Source: Saccharomyces mikatae IFO 1815
Lineage: Eukaryota > Ascomycota > Saccharomycetes > Saccharomycetales > Saccharomycetaceae
DNA: 64,000 bases
Direction: 5' to 3'
NCBI RefSeq assembly: GCF_947241705.1
Contig: NC_079270.1
Span: forward strand, 372,001 to 436,000
Positions 1 through 9,601 of the stretch are shown here, in pieces. Made by a program: the position numbers and the translations under genes. How positions within the stretch are numbered: the first letter of the stretch is position 1; each line of letters begins with the position of its first letter. The notes beneath the pieces were generated by a model. The model was not told the DNA's origin. It worked only from the letters and a program-made list of their open reading frames with translations, and ran no database searches.

Positions 1-126
1 ACGTATCCCAATAACAGAACGTATCCCAATAACAGAACGTATCCCAATAACAGAACGTATCCCAATAACAGAACGTATCCCAATAACAGAACGTATCCCA
101 CTAGCAGAACGTATCCTACTAGCACT
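1..126 (+). repeat. 18-bp tandem repeat in the PET127 coding sequence
   Basis: Five perfect copies of acgtatcccaataacaga (1-90) are followed by two diverged copies (91-108 and 109-126). The unit is a multiple of three and is read in frame as TYPNNR, then TYPTSR and TYPTST. The array probably continues left of the window, so copy number is a minimum. Copy changes would leave the frame intact. Confidence 0.97.
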
Positions 127-2088
127 TCATACACTTTCCGGATCAATGTCCAAAAGATGAGACACGCATTGGTACCTTACAATCAAAGTGGGATTGAAGG
201 ACACGACCAAAAGCCTCCTAGGATTGGCCATGGGTTGACCAGGGTGCTATACCAACCTTTATCGTTACAAAAACTGAGGGACAATAGAAGTAGAATGTAT
301 AATTTCGATCCTGCTGTGGAGAATATTAATCCGGAGTATTTGGAGAGAAAAAGTGAAGAGGATGTACGTACTGATCATTCTGAGAGTAGACAATCCAAAC
401 CAATTTTCATCACACCCCATAAAGATGAATCTCTATTAAAAGTCGCCAATTATCATAAAAAAAAGTATATATCTTCATCAAGCTCCATGACCTCAATACT
501 TTCTCAGTTGCACTACCTTCTATCCAATTTTAGAAGGTTAAATATCATTGATTCTTCAATCTCTAAAAACTTCCCTCAAAAAAACTGCAATTATTCGGAA
601 AGTGCATATTTCCCGTCAGCAGTTATTCTGAGAAAGAAGAAGAACGGTATTTGTTCTATTGATTCAGATAGAAGCCTAGATAGAGAAATAGTCTTATCCG
701 TACTAGGACATTATCTTGAAGACTTCCTAACGGAAAAGCCTCCGACTAGTTCGAAAACTGAAAACTATCATTATTCTAGCATAGACGAGTTCATTGTGAG
801 GTCTCAATTAGATGCATATGATCCAAATCTACCTGGAACCGGCGTCTTTGATCTAAAAACAAGAGCTGTTTCTGCCATTAGGTATGACCTATCGCATGTA
901 GAGAATAACAACAATCGAACCGGCTATGAAATAGATAAGGTTTATGGAGAATTTGAATCTTTAGAAAGAGAATATTTCGAATTAATAAGGTCTGCACTTT
1001 TAAAATATTCTTTACAAGCCAGAATCGGCAAAATGGATGGTATTTTTGTTGCATACCACAATATCTCTAAAATGTTTGGATTCCAGTATCTACCTTTAGA
1101 TGAGTTAGATTACATAATCCACTCTTCATATAACAGCAGATTTGATAACTTGTTAGAGCAGAAGAACGAAATCACAAAAGGAATATATGGTGAGGAGGAC
1201 TACATTCTACACTATAACCGGGACGACAGAAAGATTGCTTGTTTAGTGGCTAATAGAGAATTTAAACTTTCTATGAAACTTTTTAGTAATATTCTGAAAC
1301 ACGTTGAGCAGTTACTGAACTCGAACAACACGAAGTGGGAAAAATGTAAAATAATGCTCAAAACTGAAGTTGAAGAAAAGCAGACTAAAAGTGGCCGCTT
1401 CTTCAACGAACCGGTGCTCAATATTGTAGCACTGCCGTTATCTTCAGGATATGAAGATAAATCACTGCTGGTAAAGGACACTTCAAACGAACAATTAGCT
1501 AATGAACTAAGAGGTCTCCGCTCATATAATGAAAATATTTTAGAAGAAAGCTTAAATTCCTTGGTTGGCTTCAAAGTAAACGTTAAGCATTTTTACCATC
1601 ATCATCCTAATACTACACATCTACCTGCTTTTGCTTCAAAGAAGAACGATCTTCTAGACGCTGAAGCCCGTGAATATATTTCTGGCATGATGAAGCGGGA
1701 CTGGTACAAAGATATACCGTCTACACAGACTCCAAACTTTTTTCACGCATCAGATGTTTCAACTTGGGAGGTGAATTCTACTTTCACCGATATCATCGAT
1801 AAACGAACTTTAAGGAGTTTATACTTAAAATATTTGGATGTCAAATTAAACGCATTAAAAAACCAAGTTATTACACGCCAGGAGCCCGATATATCCAAAA
1901 AGGATGAAATAATTAATCGAATCAAATTACTTCAAGCCCGCAGGGATCACCGTGAGAGTGGAAGTAACAAAAGACCATCTAATTTTGGCCCTACGCGACT
2001 ACAAACAAAGCTGCGTGCATATGCCAAGAAGGGTGCCCTTCGAAGGAAGCTACTGGAAAGGAGTAACAACCTCCATATTAAAAAATAA
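1..2088 (+). CDS. PET127: Pet127, mitochondrial RNA-processing exoribonuclease (5' end missing)
   Basis: The frame is open from base 1, so the ATG at 157 is internal and the true start lies left of the window. About 695 residues are visible; the S. cerevisiae protein is about 800. Pet127 acts in mitochondria in 5'-end processing and turnover of mitochondrial transcripts and is assigned in the literature to the PD-(D/E)XK nuclease superfamily as a 5'-3' exoribonuclease. The sequence fits: a QLDAYDP stretch is followed by GVFDLKTRA (about bases 813-876), which gives the spaced Asp and D-x-K residues of such an active site. The first 126 bases encode six TYPNNR-type hexapeptides plus a degenerate seventh. 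The C-terminus is strongly basic, consistent with RNA binding. Identity is from order and similarity to remembered sequence; the missing N-terminus prevents reading the targeting signal. Confidence 0.93.
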   Translation, partial: TYPNNRTYPNNRTYPNNRTYPNNRTYPNNRTYPTSRTYPTSTSYTFRINVQKMRHALVPYNQSGIEGHDQKPPRIGHGLTRVLYQPLSLQKLRDNRSRMYNFDPAVENINPEYLERKSEEDVRTDHSESRQSKPIFITPHKDESLLKVANYHKKKYISSSSSMTSILSQLHYLLSNFRRLNIIDSSISKNFPQKNCNYSESAYFPSAVILRKKKNGICSIDSDRSLDREIVLSVLGHYLEDFLTEKPPTSSKTENYHYSSIDEFIVRSQLDAYDPNLPGTGVFDLKTRAVSAIRYDLSHVENNNNRTGYEIDKVYGEFESLEREYFELIRSALLKYSLQARIGKMDGIFVAYHNISKMFGFQYLPLDELDYIIHSSYNSRFDNLLEQKNEITKGIYGEEDYILHYNRDDRKIACLVANREFKLSMKLFSNILKHVEQLLNSNNTKWEKCKIMLKTEVEEKQTKSGRFFNEPVLNIVALPLSSGYEDKSLLVKDTSNEQLANELRGLRSYNENILEESLNSLVGFKVNVKHFYHHHPNTTHLPAFASKKNDLLDAEAREYISGMMKRDWYKDIPSTQTPNFFHASDVSTWEVNSTFTDIIDKRTLRSLYLKYLDVKLNALKNQVITRQEPDISKKDEIINRIKLLQARRDHRESGSNKRPSNFGPTRLQTKLRAYAKKGALRRKLLERSNNLHIKK

Positions 2089-2599
2089 TAAACTTCATGT
2101 GGAAAAAGTAGTTTCATCCTTTTGATGTTTCTCACTCACATCCTTTAACTCGTGTAATTATTATACACTTAGTAGGTACGTCCATATAATGCATTATTCT
2201 TGTAAGTAATGTCCAACTCATTCAGAAAATTACTCTCTTAGAGCCGATTATTTTTATAGTAGCGATAAAGTTAAAATAAGGCTTCTTAAGCTTCAAGAAA
2301 TGACAAATTTATGAGGATTGGAAACTGTACATAATTTTTTATCAATCAGATATAACCCTGGGACTGATGGGCTCGGGGCATTTTTGAGCTTTCTATTCCC
2401 TATATATTGTAGCTTATTTTCGTATGGCTGGGCTTTCCCAATTTTCACCGTTATTCATTGTATAAGCGAAAAAAAAACATAACAGGGGTGACTTATCTAA
2501 AATGTAGAAGTCAAAAAGGTGTAGATTGCTACTGATACAAACTAACAGATATCATCGCGACTTCCTCACATCACTTACTTCTTTTTCCTTTAAATATCA
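2089..2599. other. PET127-ROD1 intergenic region
   Basis: Holds the PET127 3' region and the ROD1 promoter. A G-rich patch, gggctcggggca near 2368-2379, resembles a Mig1-type site, which would suit a glucose-related gene such as ROD1, but the AT flank of a good Mig1 site is not clear. TATA-like tatatatt follows near 2401. No RNA gene or further ORF seen. Confidence 0.5.
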
Positions 2600-5113
2600 A
2601 TGTTTTCATCATCATCGTCATCTCGACCTTCAAAAGAGCCATTACTATTTGACATTAGACTCAGAAGTTTGGACAATGATGTTTTGCTAATAAAAGGTCC
2701 TCCTGATGAGGCATCTTCTGTCCTGCTATCTGGTACAATTGTATTGTCTATTACGGAGCCAATTCAAATCAAGTCATTGGCTTTACGACTTTTTGGTAGG
2801 TTGAGACTTAATATTCCAACGGTTTTACAAACTGTTCATGGTCCACATAAACGATACTCAAAGTTTGAGAGAAACATATATTCTCATTTTTGGGATGATT
2901 TCAATATAAAAAGTTATTTCCAAAACTTGTATGATAATCATAATAATGGTAAAATGACTATTTCTAGTAAATCCTCAACAAATTTAGCAGCATTGCCCAT
3001 AAGGAAAAGATCCCTTTCTACTGCATCGTTGATATCTAGTAATGGCCAGACAAGTACAAGCAAAAACTATCACACCTTAGTAAAAGGTAACTACGAGTTT
3101 CCTTTCAGTGCAATCATTCCTGGTTCGTTATTGGAGAGTGTTGAAGGTCTACCAAATGCTGCCGTCACTTATACTCTAGAGGCTACCATCGAAAGACCTA
3201 AGCAACCCGACTTAATCTGTAAAAAACATCTAAGGGTTATTAGAACACTAGCTACGGATGCAGTTGAGTTATCAGAAACCGTATCAGTAGATAACTCCTG
3301 GCCTGAAAAAGTCGATTATACAATATCTATTCCATCCAAGGCGATTGCTATCGGTTCTTCCGCCATGATAAATATCTTAATTGTTCCTGTATTAAAAGGA
3401 CTAAAACTAGGTCCCATCAGAATTAGTTTAATGGAAAGTTCTCAGTACTGTGGTAGCTTTGGAGGAATTATTAGCCAAGAAAGAGTAGTGGCCAAGCTAA
3501 AACTGAGAGATCCTTTGAAACATGTTGCTCAAATAAAAAAGAGGAGGAGCCTAAATGAAGGTGCAGACGGGGGAATTGATACAGATATAGGTGAATTTCA
3601 AGATAAATGGGAAGTTCAAGCTCTATTAAACATACCTGCAAGCTTGACTAAATGTTCTCAAGACTGCCGCATTTTATCTAATATTAAAGTTCGCCACAAA
3701 ATAAAGTTTACTATAAGTTTACTCAATCCAGACGGCCATATATCTGAATTGCGCGCGGCACTACCAGTTCAATTATTCATTTCACCGTTCGTTCCAGTTA
3801 ACGTAAAGACTTCCGATGTCATCGAAAGAACTCTCAGTACGTTTGGCCCTTCATATAAAGTATCATCCCAACATGATAATTCTTTCAGCAACAAGAGCTT
3901 CACAAATGACACTGAGGAAGACGTAATTTTTCAAAGATCTGTATCCGCGTTACAATTGTCTTCAATGCCAACTATAGTGTCTGGATCCATTTTAAACATC
4001 AATAACACTGATGCGGAAGCTTCTACAGCTACTGATGCGACTATGGTAACTAGTTTAATGGTACCTCCCAACTATGGCAATCACATCTATGATCGCGTGT
4101 ATGGTGAGGTCACTAATCAAGATGAAACTTCAACACCGGCACCTATAGCCGCCATTGAATCACAGGCTCTTCACGATATTCAAAACTTGTATATATCTGA
4201 TAGCAATAATAGCAACAACAGCAACAAACAGTTTTTGGCACCAAATCCTCAAATCAAGATTGAAGGTGACAGGTTAAATAATTGTGAATCCCGAGGGGAC
4301 AGCGTTAACAATAGTAGCTTGAATTTGGTTAATAATTACTCGACAGTTGGTGACAGTGGAAACAGCAACAGTACCTACGGAAATAGATACAATCCCAACA
4401 TTAATGCTGGGCTGAATAGTCCTTCGCTAACACCAAGTTTCGCGCATTTGTCAAGGCGGAACTCTTACAGTCGCCAAACTTCTTCTACCTCCTTGAAGAA
4501 CGAATTAGAATTGACAGATTTGAGCAGAGTTCCCTCATACGATAAAGCCATGAAATTTGACATGATTGGCGAGGATCTTCCTCCAGCTTATCCAGAAGAA
4601 GAAGTCGACATTCAAGAAAACAAAAAGACTGAGCTAGAAAGACCACAAATACTTCATCATAAGTCTACGTCGTCTTTGTTGCCCCTTCCGGGCTCAAGCA
4701 AGAGTTCTAATAACGTGAAAAGCTCGTCAAGCAGGACATACTTATCCCACTCTCCATTGCCAAAAAATAAAAATGGATCCTCGGTATCTCTACAGCAATT
4801 GACGAGAAGCAACACAGATAGCTCCTTCAATCTAAATCTTTCTTTCACATCAACGAAAAATGGTTCAGGAAGCAGACACTTTCCGTTTAATATGACACCA
4901 TCGTTGGCGAATAATTCAGGTACCAAAAACAACTCGTTTATTGATAAAACTGAGCCTAAACAAAAAGCAGAAGATAACTCTATGAACCCAACTGACACGC
5001 GAAGATCACGTTCTTCATCTTTTCGTAGCAATAACAGCAACTCACCATTAAGACAAGGAACAGGTTCATTTGCTAATTTAATGGAGATGTTCACGAAACG
5101 GGATCGCTCATAG
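2600..5113 (+). CDS. ROD1: Rod1 (Art4), alpha-arrestin adaptor for Rsp5
   Basis: An arrestin-related trafficking adaptor that brings the ubiquitin ligase Rsp5 to plasma-membrane transporters, notably for glucose-induced endocytosis. The 837-residue length equals that of S. cerevisiae Rod1. The N-terminal half (about residues 15-400) carries the arrestin fold. The C-terminal half is low-complexity and rich in Ser and Asn. Two PPxY motifs that bind Rsp5 WW domains are present: PPNY at residues 489-492 and PPAY at 661-664. Many Ser/Thr-basic stretches in the tail suit the known control by Snf1 phosphorylation and 14-3-3 binding. ROG3 is the whole-genome-duplication paralogue. The ATG at 2600 follows an AT-rich leader and no earlier in-frame start was noted. 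Confidence 0.95.
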   Translation: MFSSSSSSRPSKEPLLFDIRLRSLDNDVLLIKGPPDEASSVLLSGTIVLSITEPIQIKSLALRLFGRLRLNIPTVLQTVHGPHKRYSKFERNIYSHFWDDFNIKSYFQNLYDNHNNGKMTISSKSSTNLAALPIRKRSLSTASLISSNGQTSTSKNYHTLVKGNYEFPFSAIIPGSLLESVEGLPNAAVTYTLEATIERPKQPDLICKKHLRVIRTLATDAVELSETVSVDNSWPEKVDYTISIPSKAIAIGSSAMINILIVPVLKGLKLGPIRISLMESSQYCGSFGGIISQERVVAKLKLRDPLKHVAQIKKRRSLNEGADGGIDTDIGEFQDKWEVQALLNIPASLTKCSQDCRILSNIKVRHKIKFTISLLNPDGHISELRAALPVQLFISPFVPVNVKTSDVIERTLSTFGPSYKVSSQHDNSFSNKSFTNDTEEDVIFQRSVSALQLSSMPTIVSGSILNINNTDAEASTATDATMVTSLMVPPNYGNHIYDRVYGEVTNQDETSTPAPIAAIESQALHDIQNLYISDSNNSNNSNKQFLAPNPQIKIEGDRLNNCESRGDSVNNSSLNLVNNYSTVGDSGNSNSTYGNRYNPNINAGLNSPSLTPSFAHLSRRNSYSRQTSSTSLKNELELTDLSRVPSYDKAMKFDMIGEDLPPAYPEEEVDIQENKKTELERPQILHHKSTSSLLPLPGSSKSSNNVKSSSSRTYLSHSPLPKNKNGSSVSLQQLTRSNTDSSFNLNLSFTSTKNGSGSRHFPFNMTPSLANNSGTKNNSFIDKTEPKQKAEDNSMNPTDTRRSRSSSFRSNNSNSPLRQGTGSFANLMEMFTKRDRS

Positions 5114-6199
5114 TCTGCTTTCTTCTTAGCCTCCGAACTTCAGTGAAAATATAAAAATAATAGTCCATATAAGTTTGTAAATTGTGCATATATAGTTTGA
5201 TAGATTGCTTTCATATTTCACGTTAGTTGAAATGATAATATAATGATTAAAATACAATCCGTTAGTATTTGTAAAATATAGAACATCCTTGCCGAATTAT
5301 ATAGGAAAGTCACCACTCTCATTTTGCCGGACAGAATTTGAGGCCTAATTTTTATTGCGTCATTATTCTTGGGACAAGAACATTCAATAGATCTTCATTT
5401 CAAAACTGGCAAAGACAAGTATCCTTCATGTTTGCTAAATGATTTTGCAAAAAGATTTTCCCGACAGTTGTAAACATATCTGGTTATCTTCTCGATGGAA
5501 TTCAATGTGCTTTGATGTATTTATTCTTTAGTACTTCTTCTCCACATTTTTTTGACTTTGCCGAATTGTTTAATCATGCATTAAAAGTTATGAAGATCTT
5601 GAATACACGCGATCTATTCTATTTCATGTACTTAATTGAACTGTGAACCTACTGAACTTATTATTTATATGTTAAATTGATGTGCCTTAAGTACAGCTGA
5701 CAATGTCAATCGAACGATTATCTCATGCTTACAATTACAGTATTTTAAATGTTAATCTTCACCAAAAAAGAACTGATGTAGGATCATTCGCAGTTATGGT
5801 ATGCATCGATTAACCACTCTTTCTCGTTCCACAATCTGCTATGTTCTTGCTAGCCTTGTATCGCTCATCATTCCAATACTGCTTAATCAGCCTTCTAGAA
5901 GATCGTTCCGTTTCAGCCACTCGCCCCCTTCAAAGCTTGCGCGGCTGAGTTTTAAGAGGGGGCTGCTTTTTGTGAATGGCGATCTACTACTGATAGTAGT
6001 AAGACGCTAATACATACATACTTAAAGCCTTTTGAAGATTTCACACCTCCTTAATATACCAACCGATGCATAGATTCAGAAAGTAAAGACATTGGACCAA
6101 CGCTTATTAAAATAATAGGTCTTCCTTAACAAATACTTCCTGGTTTTTAAGTTTGCTATAGATCAGGCCCCTCCCTGGCAAAACAACAATAAATTTATC
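5114..6199. other. ROD1-YOR019W intergenic region, 1.1 kb
   Basis: Unusually long for two tandem genes. The left part is AT-rich and featureless. The right part contains an inverted pair of stress-response elements (5924-5962). A 69-codon ORF at 5801-6010 begins with ATG but runs through the stress-element palindrome and resembles no family I know; I read it as chance. The ATG of YOR019W at 6200 follows directly. Confidence 0.5.
5924..5962. promoter_or_regulatory. Inverted pair of STREs upstream of YOR019W
   Basis: CCCCT at 5925-5929 and AGGGG at 5957-5961, inside a longer imperfect inverted repeat (gccccctt and aagagggggc). CCCCT is the core bound by Msn2/Msn4. The pair lies about 240-275 bp before the YOR019W ATG. 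Binding is inferred from motif only. Confidence 0.5.
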
Positions 6200-8401
6200 A
6201 TGGTTTCTGTTTGCCGGGACTACGACCTGCAAACCTGCTATAGGAACATCTCCTTCAATGTACCAGGACCAAAGTTTAAAGAAATAAACAGAAAAAACCT
6301 AAAGGGACAACCCAAAAAGAAAGACAGTTTTCAACCTTCAGTCGCCTTTGACACCGTGCCTTCTACTGTAGGTTATTCTTCTATAGATGACAGTAGAGAG
6401 GGATTCAAAGGGGTACCGGTTCCAAATCATTACACAATGGAAGAGTGTTATGATAATGAAACAGACTCCTTTTCGCCGAATTTACAATATTATTTGAGAG
6501 ACGCATTCCGATCATCACCCTCTTTGAATACTAGAAAAGACAATAAACAAGAAGTCAACAGATCTCCATTGAGATCCTCGAAGTTCTTGGAGAAGAATGC
6601 TGACATTAGGAAATATTTCTTGGTTTCCCAGAATGGAAAAATAGTAAGGAGAGATTATCCAAGTGCGCCTGTGATTACTAATGAAGCATTGATGATAAAC
6701 AGGTTTGAGAAAAACTGGATGAGATTGCGGCGCCAAAGAAAATCACAAATAAATGAAAGGCTGGATAAGAAGAAAGAATGGTTCACTTATCCAGAACTTA
6801 TATTTTCCGAGGAACGCATTAAACCGATGTATAGAGACGATGATGCTGTACCTTGTACGAAAGAGCAGAAAAGAAAACATAAGATCTTTCAACAGAAGGT
6901 TGGATATTCTAATAACCCTAAAACGATACTTTGCTACATTAACGGAAAAAAACATACATGGGTTGCTCTAGATTGGACCCTTTGCAAGTTTGCACGAAAC
7001 CTGGATCATATTGTGGTTATAACTACATTACCAAGACTGATATCCAACAAGAAAAAAAAGTCAAAGGATGACACAGAATGGACATCGGGATATCAAAAAG
7101 AAGTCATCAACAAAAAATTAAGTAAGATCTTCGATTATATTCTCCAGCTTGTGAAATTTGCCAAAATATCAGTCAAGGTTACTTTGGAAATAGTTGTAGG
7201 TAAAACTAAAAAGACCCTGATAGATGCTATTAATGTCCATACCCCAGATTTCTTAGTTCTTGCTACTTTAAAGCATGAAAGAAATGAAAATCTTATTACA
7301 TATAAATCCAAAAAGTTAACTGATGTTTTTCCTGTTAGTTATCCAATTCCTGTATTTGTCGTTCCCTCAAAAAGAATGTACTCGTTTGAACTAAACTTGC
7401 AAAAACAAGTGAATGAACATTTTGACAATAGCAATGATAATAACTATACAAAGTATCAAAATGGGGACGGAGGTAGCATGAACAGTTCACAACTCAAGAA
7501 GAATATAATATCAGTTATTTCTTCGCAAATCTCCATAGATTCATATACAGAAGACCTCAAAAGACAAGGTTACATAAAAAAACACCCCAAAGCTTCTGAG
7601 GATTCTATTCGGAAGAAGTTAGTAGATGTTGCGCAACACTCAAGAAAGAAGATTACTGGTGATATAAAAAAATTGCAAAAGTGTGAAAAAGATAGGGAAT
7701 CTATTACAGAAAAGGTCTTGTTGACCAAGATTGATATCATAATCAAAGAATCCTTGAAATCTTCTCTAATCATAGAGACACTGCCTGACAATAATTTATC
7801 GCAATCCTGTCACAGTTCTCAAATCACTAACTTCAAAAATGCTCTGATAGGTAATGAGCCCAAAGGTACAAAATTTAGGAAATCGTTGATACCATATTCT
7901 TCCTCAGAAGAACAAGATACCTCAGAAACCATTAAACTCAGCAGCTCACCTACATCCCAAATTAAATTTGCGACCTCTGTTAAACACAAAGATGGAAGAG
8001 CTGCTCTTGGTAAAGTCAGAAACTTGCCTGATATGAGGCATAGTATTTCTTACGAAAAAGAAAATTCGTTTGATCCCTCTGATAAAAGTGGTAGTACTGA
8101 CAATAGCATTTCCTTGAGGAAGGTAAAAAGTGCTGGTACGTTAAGGAAAATCAAAACAAACGATTCTTCTAGTAGTGCGGGGTCTAGAAAAAGCTCATCC
8201 AGCTTCAGTACTGTAAATACTTTTACTGGGGGAGGAGTAGGAATCTTCAAGGTGTTCAAAAGTGGAAGTTCCTCCGGGAATAAAACATCTAGTAGAAGAA
8301 ATAGCAGCAGTAGTGATGTTATGGAAAACGATGCTAGTAATGGTAAGAAAAAAAAAAAGAAAAAGAAAAAGAAGTCATTATTTTCATTCGGTAAAATATA
8401 A
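6200..8401 (+). CDS. YOR019W: YOR019W orthologue, Jip4 paralogue with a UspA-like core
   Basis: A 733-residue protein (about 730 in S. cerevisiae) of unknown function, paralogous to JIP4. Residues about 245-395 read like a universal-stress-protein fold: a beta strand ILCYINGKKHTWVALDWTL, a helix, IVVITTLP, then a second half with VTLEIVVGK and DFLVLATL. The rest is Lys- and Ser-rich and probably disordered. The extreme C-terminus has a run of about a dozen lysines before SLFSFGKI, coded by an A-rich tract at about 8344-8373. The inverted stress elements upstream and the stress-protein-like core would agree with a stress role, which is inference. The ATG at 6200 opens the frame. Confidence 0.88.
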   Translation: MVSVCRDYDLQTCYRNISFNVPGPKFKEINRKNLKGQPKKKDSFQPSVAFDTVPSTVGYSSIDDSREGFKGVPVPNHYTMEECYDNETDSFSPNLQYYLRDAFRSSPSLNTRKDNKQEVNRSPLRSSKFLEKNADIRKYFLVSQNGKIVRRDYPSAPVITNEALMINRFEKNWMRLRRQRKSQINERLDKKKEWFTYPELIFSEERIKPMYRDDDAVPCTKEQKRKHKIFQQKVGYSNNPKTILCYINGKKHTWVALDWTLCKFARNLDHIVVITTLPRLISNKKKKSKDDTEWTSGYQKEVINKKLSKIFDYILQLVKFAKISVKVTLEIVVGKTKKTLIDAINVHTPDFLVLATLKHERNENLITYKSKKLTDVFPVSYPIPVFVVPSKRMYSFELNLQKQVNEHFDNSNDNNYTKYQNGDGGSMNSSQLKKNIISVISSQISIDSYTEDLKRQGYIKKHPKASEDSIRKKLVDVAQHSRKKITGDIKKLQKCEKDRESITEKVLLTKIDIIIKESLKSSLIIETLPDNNLSQSCHSSQITNFKNALIGNEPKGTKFRKSLIPYSSSEEQDTSETIKLSSSPTSQIKFATSVKHKDGRAALGKVRNLPDMRHSISYEKENSFDPSDKSGSTDNSISLRKVKSAGTLRKIKTNDSSSSAGSRKSSSSFSTVNTFTGGGVGIFKVFKSGSSSGNKTSSRRNSSSSDVMENDASNGKKKKKKKKKKSLFSFGKI

Positions 8402-8614
8402 GTCAATAGTTTCTAGGCATCACACATCTCTACCTTTCCAGTCAATTCATTGATGTAAACAAAAAGTTCATTAGCAGACAGTTAGGGCAGCAATGGGATG
8501 GCAGAAGACATTAATCTTATTTCTCTTTTCCTGTCATACATAATGACCTATTTACACGTACACACATATTAAGTATGTATATAAAATCTCCGCAGAAGAA
8601 AAACAACATCGTCA

Positions 8615-8935
8615 TCAGTTTTTGGCAATCTTGGCCAAAATCTCAGCGTCCCTGAAAAGAATAACTTCGTCGTCGTTACCCAACTTAATGGTAGAACCGC
8701 CAAATTGTGGAATCAAAACCTGGTCACCAACTTTAACTTGAGGAACAACCTTATTACCATTAGCATCAGTAAACCCTGGGCCTACGGCAACAACCTCTGC
8801 TTGGTTTAGCTTTTCCACATTTTTTTCAGGCAAATACAATCCGGATGCTGTCTTTGCTTGTGCTTTAATTCTTTGAACAAGAACACGGTCCATCAATGGA
8901 ACGATGGATTTAGCGGACTTCAAAAGGGTGGACAT
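8615..8935 (-). CDS. HSP10: Hsp10, mitochondrial co-chaperonin (GroES family)
   Basis: The 10-kDa lid of the mitochondrial Hsp60 chaperonin in the matrix, essential in yeast. The 106 residues cover the whole family: VPLMDRVLV at the first strand, the mobile loop with KTASGLYLPE (about residues 28-37), and the GDQVLIPQFGG core. The sequence matches S. cerevisiae as I recall it except for a final Asn where I remember Asp. It is divergent from MCO10, with which it shares a 666-bp upstream region holding a perfect heat-shock element. Such near-identity contrasts with the diverged Crs5 elsewhere in the window and reflects strong constraint. Confidence 0.98.
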   Translation of the reverse strand: MSTLLKSAKSIVPLMDRVLVQRIKAQAKTASGLYLPEKNVEKLNQAEVVAVGPGFTDANGNKVVPQVKVGDQVLIPQFGGSTIKLGNDDEVILFRDAEILAKIAKN

Positions 8936-9080
8936 TATTTTCTTTATTAATTAACAGTGAGACGTTTGGTCAATAGCTTGCTAATAAAAATTATTCAAAT
9001 TGAAGTACTGAAAAGAAGTTACTTGGCATTAGCAAGTTGACTAATTTTATACACTGAGGCTTCTTTTTCTTATTATAAGA

Positions 9081-9093
9081 TTCTAGAAATTTC
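9081..9093. promoter_or_regulatory. Perfect heat-shock element upstream of HSP10
   Basis: TTCTAGAAATTTC gives three contiguous alternating nTTCn/nGAAn units, the optimal Hsf1 site, about 146 bp upstream of the HSP10 ATG. A weaker second array (TTC at 9130-9132, GAG, then GAA at 9141-9143) lies just beyond. HSP10 is a known Hsf1 target. Confidence 0.85.
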
Positions 9094-9458
9094 TATCATT
9101 GATGACGATTATTACCCCGTTACCGACTTTTCTCGAGATTGAAACTGGGCGGCTAATAAAAAACCCTAAAGAGATAGACATTTACCTTACCAAACCTAGC
9201 ATTTATAGAAGCAATTACCACTGTGACCATGATAAGAATACTATACACACGCATGGAGAGCTAAAGCCGTGAATCCTCATCTCTCAATTGTCCTGAGGGA
9301 AGTGTTTGTCACCTGAAAGAGGAGGTTACTGAAGAAGCAAGGAGAGGAGCAGTAAGCAAACACTCTCTTATCAAATGGAATTAACTCACGCTGGAGAAAA
9401 TACATTTTCTAAAATACAAGGACTTTAATATCGTGAGTTTAAAACGCAAGGAAAACTC

Positions 9459-9465
9459 CGGGTAA
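9459..9465. promoter_or_regulatory. Reb1 motif upstream of MCO10
   Basis: CGGGTAA, the reverse complement of TTACCCG, lies about 137 bp upstream of the MCO10 ATG at 9602. Reb1 is a general regulatory factor that keeps promoters nucleosome-free. Call is by motif only. Confidence 0.5.
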
Positions 9466-9515
9466 CTAAAGGAGGTTTTGACAGTAGATAACAACAGTGA
9501 GCAGTTTAAGGGTAA

Positions 9516-9533
9516 ATGGCTGTTTGGTTATAA
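9516..9533 (+). other. Short upstream ORF in the MCO10 leader
   Basis: An ATG opens a five-codon ORF (MAVWL, then TAA) that ends 68 bp before the MCO10 start. It matters only if transcription begins upstream of 9516, which the sequence does not show. Confidence 0.4.
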
Positions 9534-9601
9534 AAGAAGGGTGGAAAAGTTTCCAGCTCTCACAAGATCAAGCGCAAAACATATTAAATCTTGCTATTGA
9601 A

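Larger units (their letters stand above)
8936..9601. other. HSP10-MCO10 divergent intergenic region
   Basis: Shared promoter space. It contains the HSP10 heat-shock element, a Reb1 motif (9459-9465), and a five-codon upstream ORF (9516-9533) before the MCO10 ATG. No further gene was recognised. Confidence 0.7.
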
